Shown here: in pieces, positions 1 through 7,910 of the stretch
How positions within the stretch are numbered: the first letter of the stretch is position 1
How the letters are laid out: every line of letters starts with the position of its first letter
Assembly (NCBI GenBank): GCA_964477685.1
Contig: CAYZHK010000010.1
Span: forward strand, 1 to 29,843
Source: JACTUC01 sp964477685
Lineage (GTDB): Archaea > Thermoproteota > Methanomethylicia > Methanomethylicales > Methanomethylicaceae
Reading direction: 5' to 3'
DNA: 29,843 nucleotides
Translations under genes and position numbers: made by a program
The notes under the pieces: generated by a model
The model's database searches: none
What the model was told of the DNA's origin: nothing
What the model saw: the letters and a program-made list of their open reading frames with translations, nothing else

Positions 1-222
1 ATTCTCTACGAGTGGCAGGGGGGGAAGTACACATTGACCGGCCCGTCCAGGGGGATGCTCAAGAAGGCGAACCGGAAACCCATCATGGAATACCTGAAGC
101 TGCAGGGCAGGTTCGGCAAGGTCAATGATGACACTGCCAAGGAGCTGCAGGCCGATTTGGATGCTGCCTGGGAGAAGATGGCAAGGAGGGTGAGCGAAAC
201 CCCACCGGCCCCAGTCAAGTGA
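1..222 (+). CDS. porB: 2-oxoacid (pyruvate):ferredoxin oxidoreductase beta subunit, C-terminal end only
   Basis: The reading frame is open from base 1 and ends at TGA 220-222, so the 5' part lies outside the window. The visible 73 residues include YLKLQGRF, a motif I recognise from the extreme C-terminus of archaeal PorB, followed by a short charged helix. In the family, PorB carries the thiamine diphosphate site and a 4Fe-4S cluster and works in the cytoplasm with the PorA/G/D subunits to interconvert pyruvate and acetyl-CoA with ferredoxin. None of those catalytic parts are visible here. A related 2-oxoacid oxidoreductase (for example 2-ketoisovalerate) cannot be excluded from the tail alone. 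The gene ends exactly one base before the stop of the convergent aminopeptidase gene. Confidence 0.75.
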   Translation: MLYEWQGGKYTLTGPSRGMLKKANRKPIMEYLKLQGRFGKVNDDTAKELQADLDAAWEKMARRVSETPPAPVK

Positions 223-1221
223 TCAGACCAGGCGCCCTTCCCTCATCACCGTCAAGGTCGTATTGGCGGTGGTGACATCGACCGTGGGCTTCGAAACCAG
301 GAAGTCCAGGTGGGTGGCAGAGTTGTTCATGCCGCCGGGAAAGTCCTCATTGTTTCCGAAGGCTACATGAATAGTGCCGCCGTATTTCTCAGCCTCAAGG
401 AAGTTGGCAGAGAGCCGAGCCTTGTGGTTCAGGCCAAAGGCGAACTCTCCTATCTGCCTTGCCATGGGGTCTACTGCGAGTGCAGACTCGACGCGCTGCC
501 GAAGGGAGGCATCCGAACATTCAAACTTCTCGGCCCGCCCATTCCTGGCGGTTATGGTGACGGGCGATGAGATGGGGCCGATGCCTCCGATGGCCAGGTC
601 GCAGACAATGGTACCGTTGAGGGAGGTTTCCACGGGCCCTGCCATCACCTCTCCGGTGGGGAGGTTGAGCCACTTGAAGCGATTCCAGTCGTACTTTGTC
701 TCAGTGAAGAAATCCCTGCCCTCTACGCTGAAGGACATGTCCGTCCCGTTGGGGCTTCTCACCCTTACGCTCTTGGCGCCAGAGAGGCGGGTTATCAACT
801 CCCGCGCAGAAGACTGGAGGGCCTCGTGCTCCTCTGCGGTCAGTGACAGGGCGCCCTGGCTTAGCATGTCCATGGTGATCCCAGGGCAGTGGCCGAGGCG
901 GTATTTTTTGTAGCGGTTTATCAGGCTGATTATCTTTATCCTGAAGGGTGTTTCGGTGATGCTGTCCCGGAAGATTGTGACGAATATGTCGGATGAGCCA
1001 CTGACGACAAGGTCAGAGACTTCCCGCGGTATCTCGGTCCTGTCTCTCTCCCCGGCCTCGAGGACTAGGAGGCGGGTCCAGAGTCCCAGTGAAAGACCGC
1101 CATCAACAAATGCTTTTCCCACGGCCTCGCTAACGCCGTCGCATATGACGGCCAAACGCTCATTGGGTACGGCGTCCAAGACGTACTTTAGGGCGTTCTT
1201 CGCCGCCTCGGAAGGCTCCAT
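223..1221 (-). CDS. M29-family (AmpS/aminopeptidase T-like) metallo-aminopeptidase
   Basis: A 332-residue cytoplasmic protein resembling thermophilic aminopeptidases of MEROPS family M29, which remove N-terminal residues using a dinuclear metal centre. Seen in the C-terminal half: NLPTGEV, the GEFAFGLN segment, EKYGGTIHVAFG (Glu and His ligands) and a closing HLDFLV (HxD), in the order expected for the metal ligands. I chose ATG at 1221 because GGTGA lies 5 nt upstream of it. A TTG four codons further up (1233) is also open but has no such site. A TATA-like box at 1251-1262 would give a leader of only a few bases. The gene converges on porB with no spacer. Substrate range cannot be read from the sequence. 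Confidence 0.85.
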   Translation of the reverse strand: MEPSEAAKNALKYVLDAVPNERLAVICDGVSEAVGKAFVDGGLSLGLWTRLLVLEAGERDRTEIPREVSDLVVSGSSDIFVTIFRDSITETPFRIKIISLINRYKKYRLGHCPGITMDMLSQGALSLTAEEHEALQSSARELITRLSGAKSVRVRSPNGTDMSFSVEGRDFFTETKYDWNRFKWLNLPTGEVMAGPVETSLNGTIVCDLAIGGIGPISSPVTITARNGRAEKFECSDASLRQRVESALAVDPMARQIGEFAFGLNHKARLSANFLEAEKYGGTIHVAFGNNEDFPGGMNNSATHLDFLVSKPTVDVTTANTTLTVMREGRLV

Positions 1222-1250
1222 AACAGTCACCAAGGCTAATACCGCCGCGT

Positions 1251-1262
1251 GGCATAAAAAGC
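1251..1262 (-). promoter_or_regulatory. Putative TATA box of the M29 aminopeptidase gene
   Basis: On the minus strand this reads GCTTTTTATGCC. It lies about 35 nt upstream of the ATG at 1221, so transcription would start just upstream of the GGTGA ribosome-binding site. Confidence 0.4.
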
Positions 1263-1280
1263 TTGATTGGCCAAAGGGGC

Positions 1281-2243
1281 TTAAAGTAGGGAGAATGTCC
1301 CCGCAATCCTCAGTTTGCCGCCTTCCAGATATGTGATGATCGCCCTATCCCCGACAGGGTATACCATAGGCTTCTCAGACCTGATGGCCAGCCGAGGTCG
1401 CTTGGGGTCGCCGTTGGGTGTGACAGAGGCGATCCGCGCCGAGACGAACTGCATCCAGTGGCCAAGGTGGACAACCATCCCTTCCCTCAGCGGCGTCGTC
1501 CAGTACTTTGCCAGCTGCGCCTCAGACTCCCAGGAATTGGCCACCTTGAGGGAGCCGTTGGATGCCAGCACTGTCCCCCTCTCGAGGTCTTCGACCTCGA
1601 TGTTCTTCAGGGCCAGGCCAACCCTCTCGCCTTCCGAAGCGGAGTCGAAATCGTCGTCATGCTTCTGGATTGACCTCACCTGTGCAGGCTTCTGCGAGGG
1701 CAGTGCCCTCAGTTCATCATGGACCCTGAGCTGACCGGAGGTCACGAAGCCGAGCGCCACCGTACCAACGCCCCTGACATTGAAGGCGTGGTCCACCACG
1801 ACGGACCCGCCTGTGCCGTTCCCCGAGGGGGTGCTGGGACGCAGGGCATCAGAGAGGAACCGTTCCCGGAGGGCATTTCTGTCGTCGCCGACAAGCTCAT
1901 AGCCCTCGACAGCGGTCCCCTTCACTGCCGCCAGGACCTTCTCCCTCGGGAGGGTGCCCCCCAGGACGAGGTAGCCCTCGCCCTTGCCCAAGGCATCCAG
2001 CGCCACAACCTCCTCGCCGAACTGGCTGTTGAATTCGGCAGGGGCCAGTAGGATTTTTTTTGCCGACAAGAGGACGTAGATCAGCGAAGAGAGGCGCTCA
2101 GGGTACTTGCTGGGCTCCATGAACGTGACCGTGGTCTGGTCCCTCTTGAAGTTGTAGAAGGTTATGTCTGTGGATGTCCCCTTCTTCCCCAGCCCCTCCG
2201 AATAGCCTTGGGGTGCCAGCACCGCCACGTTCAGGTTCGGCAT
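1281..2243 (-). CDS. EF-Tu/EF-1A/SelB-like protein with degenerate GTPase domain
   Basis: A 320-residue protein. Residues about 145-235 form a clear EF-Tu domain 2 (beta barrel), with VRGVGTVALGFVTSGQL and a following VGLALKNIEVEDLERG segment typical of EF-1A and SelB. A shorter domain-3-like part follows. The N-terminal ~130 residues sit where the GTPase domain belongs, but I see no P-loop GxxxxGK[ST], no DxxG and no NKxD. GTP hydrolysis by the standard mechanism is therefore unlikely. Start at 2243 (MPNLNVAVL) is preferred over the upstream TTG-type extension because the TATA-like box at 2268-2277 lies about 30 nt before it. True SelB is the nearest relative I can name; the role of this paralogue is unknown to me. 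Confidence 0.7.
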   Translation of the reverse strand: MPNLNVAVLAPQGYSEGLGKKGTSTDITFYNFKRDQTTVTFMEPSKYPERLSSLIYVLLSAKKILLAPAEFNSQFGEEVVALDALGKGEGYLVLGGTLPREKVLAAVKGTAVEGYELVGDDRNALRERFLSDALRPSTPSGNGTGGSVVVDHAFNVRGVGTVALGFVTSGQLRVHDELRALPSQKPAQVRSIQKHDDDFDSASEGERVGLALKNIEVEDLERGTVLASNGSLKVANSWESEAQLAKYWTTPLREGMVVHLGHWMQFVSARIASVTPNGDPKRPRLAIRSEKPMVYPVGDRAIITYLEGGKLRIAGTFSLL

Positions 2244-2573
2244 AGGGAGCCGTAGAACAGCACGACTGGATAAAAACTTTTGTCTCACGAATGAAAAAAA
2301 TTATGACCGCCACTGGAGGCTTGTCATGGAGAGGGTAAAGTGAGACAGCGTGCACGGCCATCACTGCGGCACGGATGCTGGAAAGGTACCTGGCTAGGGC
2401 AGGGACTGGGGATCATTGAAGGGATGATTGAGGAAGGAAAAATAAAGATCGTTGAACATGGGGGCGAAGCACCTCAAGCCCAACCTCGAGGCCTGAAAGG
2501 GTGGCTTGGAGGTAGCCCCAGCCTTATTGCAGCGAATGTCTTTCCGCGCTGCCATCGGGTGGGATGCATTGGG
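2244..2573. other. 330-bp stretch without a convincing gene; possible gene remnant on plus strand
   Basis: The right end holds the putative promoter of the leftward EF-like gene only at 2268-2277. On the plus strand two overlapping frames look protein-like: MLERYLARAG (around 2374) in one and GIIEGMIEEGKIKIVEHGG (around 2409-2465) in another. Neither has a convincing start or length, and the pattern would fit a frameshifted relic. I could not identify a family, so I do not call a CDS. Confidence 0.3.
2268..2277 (-). promoter_or_regulatory. Putative TATA box of the EF-like gene
   Basis: Minus strand GTTTTTATCC, centred about 30 nt upstream of ATG 2243. This gives a very short leader. Confidence 0.45.
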
Positions 2574-3422
2574 CTAAAAACCTGACCCGAGCAGCAGGGA
2601 GACGATCACTGAGGAGATGATTAGCCCGAATGTCTCCAGTACGAGAAACTTCCAGTGGATTCCTGTCTTCTTTGAGCGGTACCGGACGAGGAACACCCCC
2701 ACCACCGAAAGGACTATGGTCAATGATGCAACGATGCCAAGGGGCTGGGGGAGCGTTAGGTCCAGGCCGACGGGGATCAGTCCCGAGAGTATGCACGTCA
2801 CCATGAAGATGAGGGCGGACGACAGGTTGGATTTGTTTATTTCGGACCTGAGCACCTTGAAGAGGTCCTGCATGAGCAAGAATGACCTCTCGCGTTCTTC
2901 CTTGTCGCCGATGTTGTAGAGGTCGTGCTCCATTAGGCGCCGGAGGGTCAGCAGATCGGCGAGGTCCTCGGTCTTACCACCCATAAGGAGGCTGGCGATT
3001 CCGGTCAGCGCCACGGCAGTGATTGTGAGGGCGGCGGCGTACAGGGCAGCTGCCCTGCCCAGGTTGGCCACATAGGCCGAGACAATAACTATCAGTCCTG
3101 CGATGGAGCCGTCCGAGAGACCAGCAGTGATTTCGAGGATTGGCTCCTGCTTGAAGAGGAGGCTCTTGAACTCCTTGCTGAGCACCTTGCCCCTAGAGGA
3201 CAGTTGGATCTGCTCGCCGTCCATGCTCGCCAGCCCCTCGCGGACCATCTCGTCGAGGGTCTCATTGAAGTCGTTGTGGGAAACCCGCTGGAGCGGCTCC
3301 CGGCCGAGGAATTTGTTCAGCCGCCGGTGCAGGTGCCCCCTGAGGCTCTCCACGGACTTGTCGAAATTGATGAGGACTATGACCTTGATGAGGTCGTTGA
3401 TATCCTGGGGGTGGAAGGCCAT
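2574..3422 (-). CDS. Winged-helix-like domain fused to a VIT1/CCC1-type membrane domain
   Basis: A 282-residue protein. Residues ~1-85 are soluble and helical, with a winged-helix-like pattern ending in LSSRGKVLSKEF. From ~95 the protein becomes membrane-bound, starting with EITAGLSDGSIAGLIVIVSA, which resembles the first segment of VIT1/CCC1 (Fe/Mn vacuolar transporter) proteins. Two hydrophobic segments, a charged cytoplasmic stretch (~150-190) and about three more segments follow. The transporter assignment rests on overall pattern and the GLSDG motif, so it is tentative. Its ATG overlaps the TAA of the upstream 115-codon gene by one base (TAATG), implying translational coupling. It ends with TAG. 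Confidence 0.6.
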   Translation of the reverse strand: MAFHPQDINDLIKVIVLINFDKSVESLRGHLHRRLNKFLGREPLQRVSHNDFNETLDEMVREGLASMDGEQIQLSSRGKVLSKEFKSLLFKQEPILEITAGLSDGSIAGLIVIVSAYVANLGRAAALYAAALTITAVALTGIASLLMGGKTEDLADLLTLRRLMEHDLYNIGDKEERERSFLLMQDLFKVLRSEINKSNLSSALIFMVTCILSGLIPVGLDLTLPQPLGIVASLTIVLSVVGVFLVRYRSKKTGIHWKFLVLETFGLIISSVIVSLLLGSGF

Positions 3423-3769
3423 TACTCCTCAACCTCGGCTAATCCCAGTATCTCATACTCCCTCTTCAGGATTTTCATCACTTCATCCCGCTTCTCTTCC
3501 ATCATCCTTCGGTATGAGCGCTCTTCGCTCGCGCTGATCAATCCCCTCTCCCTATACCTTGCAATGAAGCGGTACTCCATCGTCAAAAAGGCGTCGAGGT
3601 CCTGAAGTGCAGAGGCCCGCATGGAGAGGAGCAGCTCCTGCCTGAGTTCTGGGTCCTCGTTCTCCTCCGCAACGATCTCCAGGATGAGACCCTCCATCAG
3701 CTGGCAGATGCCCCTCACCCTCCTCTCGGAGTCCAGTGAGATGGTGGCCATATCCTCGTCCTCCAGCAT
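3422..3769 (-). CDS. Small charged helical protein of unknown function
   Basis: I do not recognise the family. The 115-residue product is rich in Glu and Arg and predicted to be all helical, with no signal peptide or membrane segment. It is translationally coupled to the winged-helix/VIT1-like gene downstream (TAATG overlap), so the two probably act together, perhaps as a soluble partner of the membrane protein. Two starts compete: ATG 3769, and ATG 3751, which has GGAGG 8 nt upstream and would give 109 residues. The second has the better ribosome-binding site. Confidence 0.65.
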   Translation of the reverse strand: MLEDEDMATISLDSERRVRGICQLMEGLILEIVAEENEDPELRQELLLSMRASALQDLDAFLTMEYRFIARYRERGLISASEERSYRRMMEEKRDEVMKILKREYEILGLAEVEE

Positions 3770-3895
3770 TGGCGTTAGCCTCGGATAACCTTGTAGTGGT
3801 CAGCCCGGGGCGGGCCGGTCAGAAGGTTACCGCCGCCATGGGCCATGATAATAATTGGCGGCAGTGTGTTAAAGAAGTTGCGCCCGATGGTGCGG

Positions 3896-4798
3896 CTATG
3901 CCTTCGCGTCCTTGGCAGCTGAGGTCTCGAGTATGACGCTCGAGATTTCTGGATGCGACTCCATAATGGTTTTTTTTATCGTCGAGGTGATTGTCTCGGC
4001 TTGGGTTACGCTCAGCTGCCCGTCGAGTTCAATCATGGCTTCGACTTTGATGGTCCTCCCGATCTGTCTGAGCTTGAGGGCGTTGAGCCGCCTTACGTTC
4101 GGGGCTGCCTCAATCCTGCTGTGGACATCGTTATAGATCTCCTTGCAGATGCCCCCATAGATGCAGCCGTCCATCAGGACTATGGAAGACTCCTTTATCG
4201 ATATGTAGGCTATTATGATGATCATGATAGACACGATGAATCCCCCCAAGGCATCGAAGTAGAGGTAGCCAAATGAAGCGAGGACGAGGGCAATGAGGAC
4301 TATGAAGGAGGCTGCCCCGTCCTTGATCGAGTTGTAGGCATCCACCGAGAGGGCCGTGGAGTTGGACCTGCGCACAAGCCTGATCTTGAAGGCGGCGATT
4401 GCGAAAGACACGACTCCCGCTACCAAGACGGCGGCGATTGCCAGACTGGGGTAGATTAGCGGAGATGGCGCTACGAATGCCAAGTACGACTCGTACATCA
4501 GGATGGCGCCAATGGTGACGACGACCATGGCGGCTATCAGGCCAAAAAGCGTCTCCGCCCTTCCGTAGCCGTGGTGGAACTTGCCATCAGGACCCCTCTT
4601 TGAGAGCTTTATTCCTATGAAGACGAGGGAGGAGACGATTGTGTCTGCCCAGGAATGGATGCCGTCTGCCATAAGCGCGATGCTCTTCGTGTAGTTGCCT
4701 ATCAGCACCTCCATCAGGCCTATAAGCACCAGGAGGGCGATGGATACTGTGAGCAAGCGCTCCTCCATTTTCATCGTCCCTGCCTTGGAAGTGGCCAT
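3896..4798 (-). CDS. Cation diffusion facilitator (CDF) family metal efflux transporter
   Basis: A 300-residue inner-membrane protein with six hydrophobic segments and a cytoplasmic C-terminal ferredoxin-like domain (from ~215), the CDF layout. The first metal site is visible as ADGIHSWAD (D45, H48, D52), followed by the conserved FHHGYGRAE loop. In TM5 the matching motif is DAYNSIKDG, with Asn156 and Asp160. Zinc CDFs normally have HxxxD or DxxxD there, so metal choice may differ (Fe, Mn or Co are possible). ATG 4798 is preferred over an upstream TTG at 4807. The gene follows tRNA-Glu with only ~26 bp between and may share its promoter region. It ends with TAG. Confidence 0.88.
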   Translation of the reverse strand: MATSKAGTMKMEERLLTVSIALLVLIGLMEVLIGNYTKSIALMADGIHSWADTIVSSLVFIGIKLSKRGPDGKFHHGYGRAETLFGLIAAMVVVTIGAILMYESYLAFVAPSPLIYPSLAIAAVLVAGVVSFAIAAFKIRLVRRSNSTALSVDAYNSIKDGAASFIVLIALVLASFGYLYFDALGGFIVSIMIIIIAYISIKESSIVLMDGCIYGGICKEIYNDVHSRIEAAPNVRRLNALKLRQIGRTIKVEAMIELDGQLSVTQAETITSTIKKTIMESHPEISSVILETSAAKDAKA

Positions 4799-4824
4799 AG
4801 CACGCAACCCGCCCGGAGAAGATG

Positions 4825-4902
4825 TGGTGCTCCGAACGGGATTCGAACCCGTGTCACTGGCTCGAGAGGCCAGTATACTTGACCGGACTATACTATCGGA
4901 GC
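4825..4902 (-). tRNA. tRNA-Glu (anticodon CTC), with encoded CCA
   Basis: Minus-strand cloverleaf. Acceptor arms are GCTCCGA (4896-4902) and TCGGAGC (4829-4835), discriminator A at 4828, and CCA encoded at 4825-4827. The anticodon stem is CTGGC/GCCAG with loop CTCTCGA, giving anticodon CTC for GAG codons. The T arm reads GGGTTCGAATCCC. No intron is seen. A strong TATA box lies just upstream. Confidence 0.95.
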
Positions 4903-4924
4903 CCGCTTACACCGAAATGGGAAA

Positions 4925-4940
4925 GGGTATAAAAATATTC
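4925..4940 (-). promoter_or_regulatory. TATA box of tRNA-Glu
   Basis: Minus strand GAATATTTTTATACCC. Its centre is about 30 nt upstream of the mature 5' end of the tRNA, the standard archaeal distance for a start a few bases before the tRNA. Confidence 0.7.
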
Positions 4941-4956
4941 TGTTGAAAAATGGAGC

Positions 4957-6111
4957 CTAGTTCCTGCCGTTGGTGGGCCTGATCTGGGTGGCCACGACCA
5001 GAGCTGAGAGGGCCAATAGGGCACCGAAGACAAAGACCAGCCGGGGGTCGTACTCAATGAGGTACCCACCCACCGTGAGGCTGACTATTCCGCTCAGCAT
5101 GCCAAGGGAGAGGAGGAGGCCGTAGGAGACCCCAACGATGCCGACCGAGGTTGCCTCCTTCATGAGGAAGTAGAATATGGGGTAGAGGGCGGTAATGGCG
5201 ATGCCCACCACGCAGACCATGGCGCCTGTAAGGGCCAGCGAGGGAGATGCAAACATGCCCAGCAGCCCCAGTGCGGAGAGGCCAAAGAGGGAGAGAGTGA
5301 CAGTCCGGCTGTTGTAGCGGTCAACCATCCTGCCCCCAACGACACCACCCACTATCCCCATGGCTATGAGGAGGGCGGTGAGCATGTCGGCCACGATGAT
5401 GTCGGCCCCCTGGAGGAAGAAGATCGAGGGGAGGTAATTCGAGATTATCCTGTAGGTGGCGCCGAGTAGGGCGAATAGGATCATGATCAGGACGGCTGCC
5501 TTTGTCTTGAGGAGGGAAAGGTTGGACTGGGCAGTTTTTTGCCTCTCGGCGCTCTGGGGCTCCCCCTTGAGGAGGAAGGTGGCCAGCAGGAATGTGGAAA
5601 GGCACAGCAAGCCCCAGGCCACGAAGACGGCGCGCCAACCGGCCAACACCGCCAGCGGGCCAGCAGTCAGGAAAGCTGCCAGGGTGCCAATCTCCCCTGA
5701 GCTGGACTGGATGCCCAGGGCCGTTCCGCTGGTGCTGTCCTTCAGGATCTTCGATGTATAGGCGTAGCCGACCGGGTGGTAGAAACTGCCTCCGATCCCT
5801 ATGAGCGCCAGCGATAGGATCAGGACCTGAGGGAGGAGGATGGAGAGGGCCCCTAGGCCCACCAGGAATATGCCAACCCTCAGCAGCAGCGCATTGGGGA
5901 TCCTGTCGGATATCCGCCCCACTGGGGTCTGGAAGAGGCCCAGGCAGAGCGGGATGATGGCGCTGATATAACCCGCCGTGATATAGGAGAAGCCGTACTC
6001 TGCCACCACCAGGGGAAGGACCGATGGGAGCAGGAACACGGTGCCGTCGTTCATGATGTGAAGCATGAGGCTGGCGAAATATCTGGAGTCCATCCCACAG
6101 CCCCAACTCAT
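4957..6111 (-). CDS. Major facilitator superfamily (MFS) transporter
   Basis: A 384-residue membrane protein with about 12 hydrophobic segments in two halves separated by a charged loop (~190-205). The MFS loop 2-3 signature is present as GRISDRI (~66-72), with a related GGRMVDRY in the second half. The overall look is of the drug/fosmidomycin-resistance-like MFS group, but the substrate cannot be deduced. ATG 6111 gives the full reading. ATG 6093 (MDSRYF) is an alternative, because the TATA-like CTTTATATAG at 6124-6133 would place the start site near 6100. No partner genes are evident. It ends with TAG. Confidence 0.85.
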   Translation of the reverse strand: MSWGCGMDSRYFASLMLHIMNDGTVFLLPSVLPLVVAEYGFSYITAGYISAIIPLCLGLFQTPVGRISDRIPNALLLRVGIFLVGLGALSILLPQVLILSLALIGIGGSFYHPVGYAYTSKILKDSTSGTALGIQSSSGEIGTLAAFLTAGPLAVLAGWRAVFVAWGLLCLSTFLLATFLLKGEPQSAERQKTAQSNLSLLKTKAAVLIMILFALLGATYRIISNYLPSIFFLQGADIIVADMLTALLIAMGIVGGVVGGRMVDRYNSRTVTLSLFGLSALGLLGMFASPSLALTGAMVCVVGIAITALYPIFYFLMKEATSVGIVGVSYGLLLSLGMLSGIVSLTVGGYLIEYDPRLVFVFGALLALSALVVATQIRPTNGRN

Positions 6112-6123
6112 GGTCCCTAGAGG

Positions 6124-6133
6124 TCTATATAAA
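6124..6133. promoter_or_regulatory. TATA-like element between divergent MFS and helicase genes
   Basis: CTATATAAAG on the plus strand, CTTTATATAG on the minus. It is nearly symmetric, so it could serve the leftward MFS gene, the rightward helicase gene (leader of ~65 nt), or both. Confidence 0.4.
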
Positions 6134-6223
6134 GACTGGTGGCGTAGAACGTCAGTGGCAGATGCCGCATGCGTTGGCTTTAAGCCCGGCCATGCGAGAA
6201 GAGGAAAATGGAGAGGCCGCCTG

Positions 6224-7843
6224 ATGCCCCCGGAGGGTTGGAAGAGTTACCTCGACTACCTCGACAGCAGCTCCTATTCCATGGACCTCCTCACTTCGAA
6301 CCTCTCGCCCTCCGCAGCCATCCTTGAGAGGCAGTGGGTGAAGGTGGAGAGGATGAAGTACAGCCTCTTCCCCTTCCAGCAGAAGATACTCGACAGGATC
6401 AGTGGCGATGCCCTTGTCGTGGGCCTCCCGACTGGGCTGGGCAAGACCTATGTGGCCGGGGCCTACATCGCCAGGGAGTCGACCCGGAGCCCCTGCCGCG
6501 TCCTCTTCCTCACCCCGTCGATCCCGTTGGGGGTACAGCAGACCCTCTTCGCCCGCAGGATGCTGGGCCTGGAGGAGGCATTCTTCATCTCCGGGAACAT
6601 GCAGCCGGAGAGGAGAAAGAGCATAAGGGTCTGGAATGCCGCTTTTACTGTCACGACGCCACAGACATTCTACAACGATGTCCTGAAGGGGCATGCCCAT
6701 GCCATCTCCGAAGCCAAGGCAAGGGAGGGTTCGGTCGATTTTCTTAGGGAGGCTTTCCACAGATCCGGCTTCGAGTTCCCGTTCACCATCCTGGTGGCCG
6801 ATGAGTGCCATGGCTACATAGGCGAGACTGATGGCTACTCCATACTGCTGGCGGCGAAGGCAGGCGGGAGCAGCATACTTGCCCTGAGCGCGACGCCCCA
6901 GCTCCACGCCCCCTCAAGGCTCAGGGAGCTGAAAAAGGTCTTTGGGCAGATCGAAGTCTTTTCGATGGAGGAGCCGGAGATAAAGGCACACATGCCAGAG
7001 AGGGTCATCGGCTTGGTAGCCCTCGACCCACCGCCTGGGCTCCTCTCGGTCTACTACCAGCTGAACGATGTGGTCAGGTCGTACCAGGAGAAGGCCCAGA
7101 GGCTCTACGGGGCGCAGCACGCAAGGGGCTTCTGCAGCAGGCACCCTCTCTGTATCCTACTGATCTCCCTGAGGATGATGAAGGCGAGGCTGGTGGAGGA
7201 CGGTGCCAGCAGCGTTCTGAAGTACGGCAACTGGAAGCTGAGGGAATTGAACCGCCCCCTTAGGGAGCTGGAAGGGAAGACAATATACGAGGTCTACAGG
7301 GAAGCCCTCAGGCTGAACTACAACCATAAGCTGAATGCCACGATGAGGATACTGGAGGGGGAGCGCTATCGGAAGGCGATAGTCTTCATCGAATCAGTCG
7401 AAGGGGCCAAGCAGCTGGGCTCCATGCTCCACAAGAAGCTCGGCTTGGAGGGTGTTGCGGTGCTTGTGGGTAAGGGGGGAATGAGCATGGAGCAGCAGGC
7501 ATCGGCACTCCTCCAGTTCAGGGACAGAGCAGGCATACTGGTATGCACCAGTATTGGCGAAGAGGGGCTCGACGTGCCGGTTGCAGATATTGAGGTATGG
7601 GTGGACCCACCAAGCAACCCAAAGAAATGGATTCAGAGGTTCGGCAGGATCCTCCGCCAAGCGGACGGGAAGAAAACGGCAAAAACATATGCCCTGCTGA
7701 CTTCCAAGACCCACGAGAGGAACAAGCTGCTCAAGACCAAAGCCAAGGTTGAGGGAATCTACGGCTTCACGCAGAGGATCGAGGAGGAGCCCCTTCCGGG
7801 TCCCCTCCCCAGGGAGCAGAAGACACTCTCCCAATTCTTTTAG
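6224..7843 (+). CDS. Hef/FANCM-like superfamily 2 helicase with C-terminal PIP box
   Basis: A 539-residue DNA repair helicase resembling the N-terminal half of archaeal Hef (FANCM/Mph1 group), which remodels stalled forks. Motifs in order: Walker A GLPTGLGKT (67-75), motif II DECH (193-196), SATPQ (222-226), GEEGLDVP (motif V) and QRFGRILRQ (motif VI). The insert between the RecA-like domains matches the Hef group. There is no XPF/ERCC4 nuclease or HhH domain, so this is helicase only. The last eight residues, QKTLSQFF, fit the PCNA-interacting motif QxxLxxFF. ATG 6224 is chosen with GGAGAGG a few bases upstream. The open frame extends further 5' but overlaps the divergent MFS gene. Confidence 0.88.
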   Translation: MPPEGWKSYLDYLDSSSYSMDLLTSNLSPSAAILERQWVKVERMKYSLFPFQQKILDRISGDALVVGLPTGLGKTYVAGAYIARESTRSPCRVLFLTPSIPLGVQQTLFARRMLGLEEAFFISGNMQPERRKSIRVWNAAFTVTTPQTFYNDVLKGHAHAISEAKAREGSVDFLREAFHRSGFEFPFTILVADECHGYIGETDGYSILLAAKAGGSSILALSATPQLHAPSRLRELKKVFGQIEVFSMEEPEIKAHMPERVIGLVALDPPPGLLSVYYQLNDVVRSYQEKAQRLYGAQHARGFCSRHPLCILLISLRMMKARLVEDGASSVLKYGNWKLRELNRPLRELEGKTIYEVYREALRLNYNHKLNATMRILEGERYRKAIVFIESVEGAKQLGSMLHKKLGLEGVAVLVGKGGMSMEQQASALLQFRDRAGILVCTSIGEEGLDVPVADIEVWVDPPSNPKKWIQRFGRILRQADGKKTAKTYALLTSKTHERNKLLKTKAKVEGIYGFTQRIEEEPLPGPLPREQKTLSQFF

Positions 7844-7910
7844 GATGGAGAGCATAAATAGTGGGGGATGCACCACCAAATGGATGTTGGCTCATAGAAA
7901 AGGGGGTTAG

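Noticed and set aside
2574..2576. Read-through of the TAG ending the winged-helix/VIT1-like gene as another recoded amber
   Set aside because: The protein already has a natural membrane-helix end, and the extension is low-quality sequence without family features. The same holds for the other TAG-terminated genes I checked.
7871..7883. 13-bp match (CACCACCAAATGG) to 27530-27542
   Set aside because: A 13-bp match is expected several times by chance in a window of this size, and the flanks do not match.
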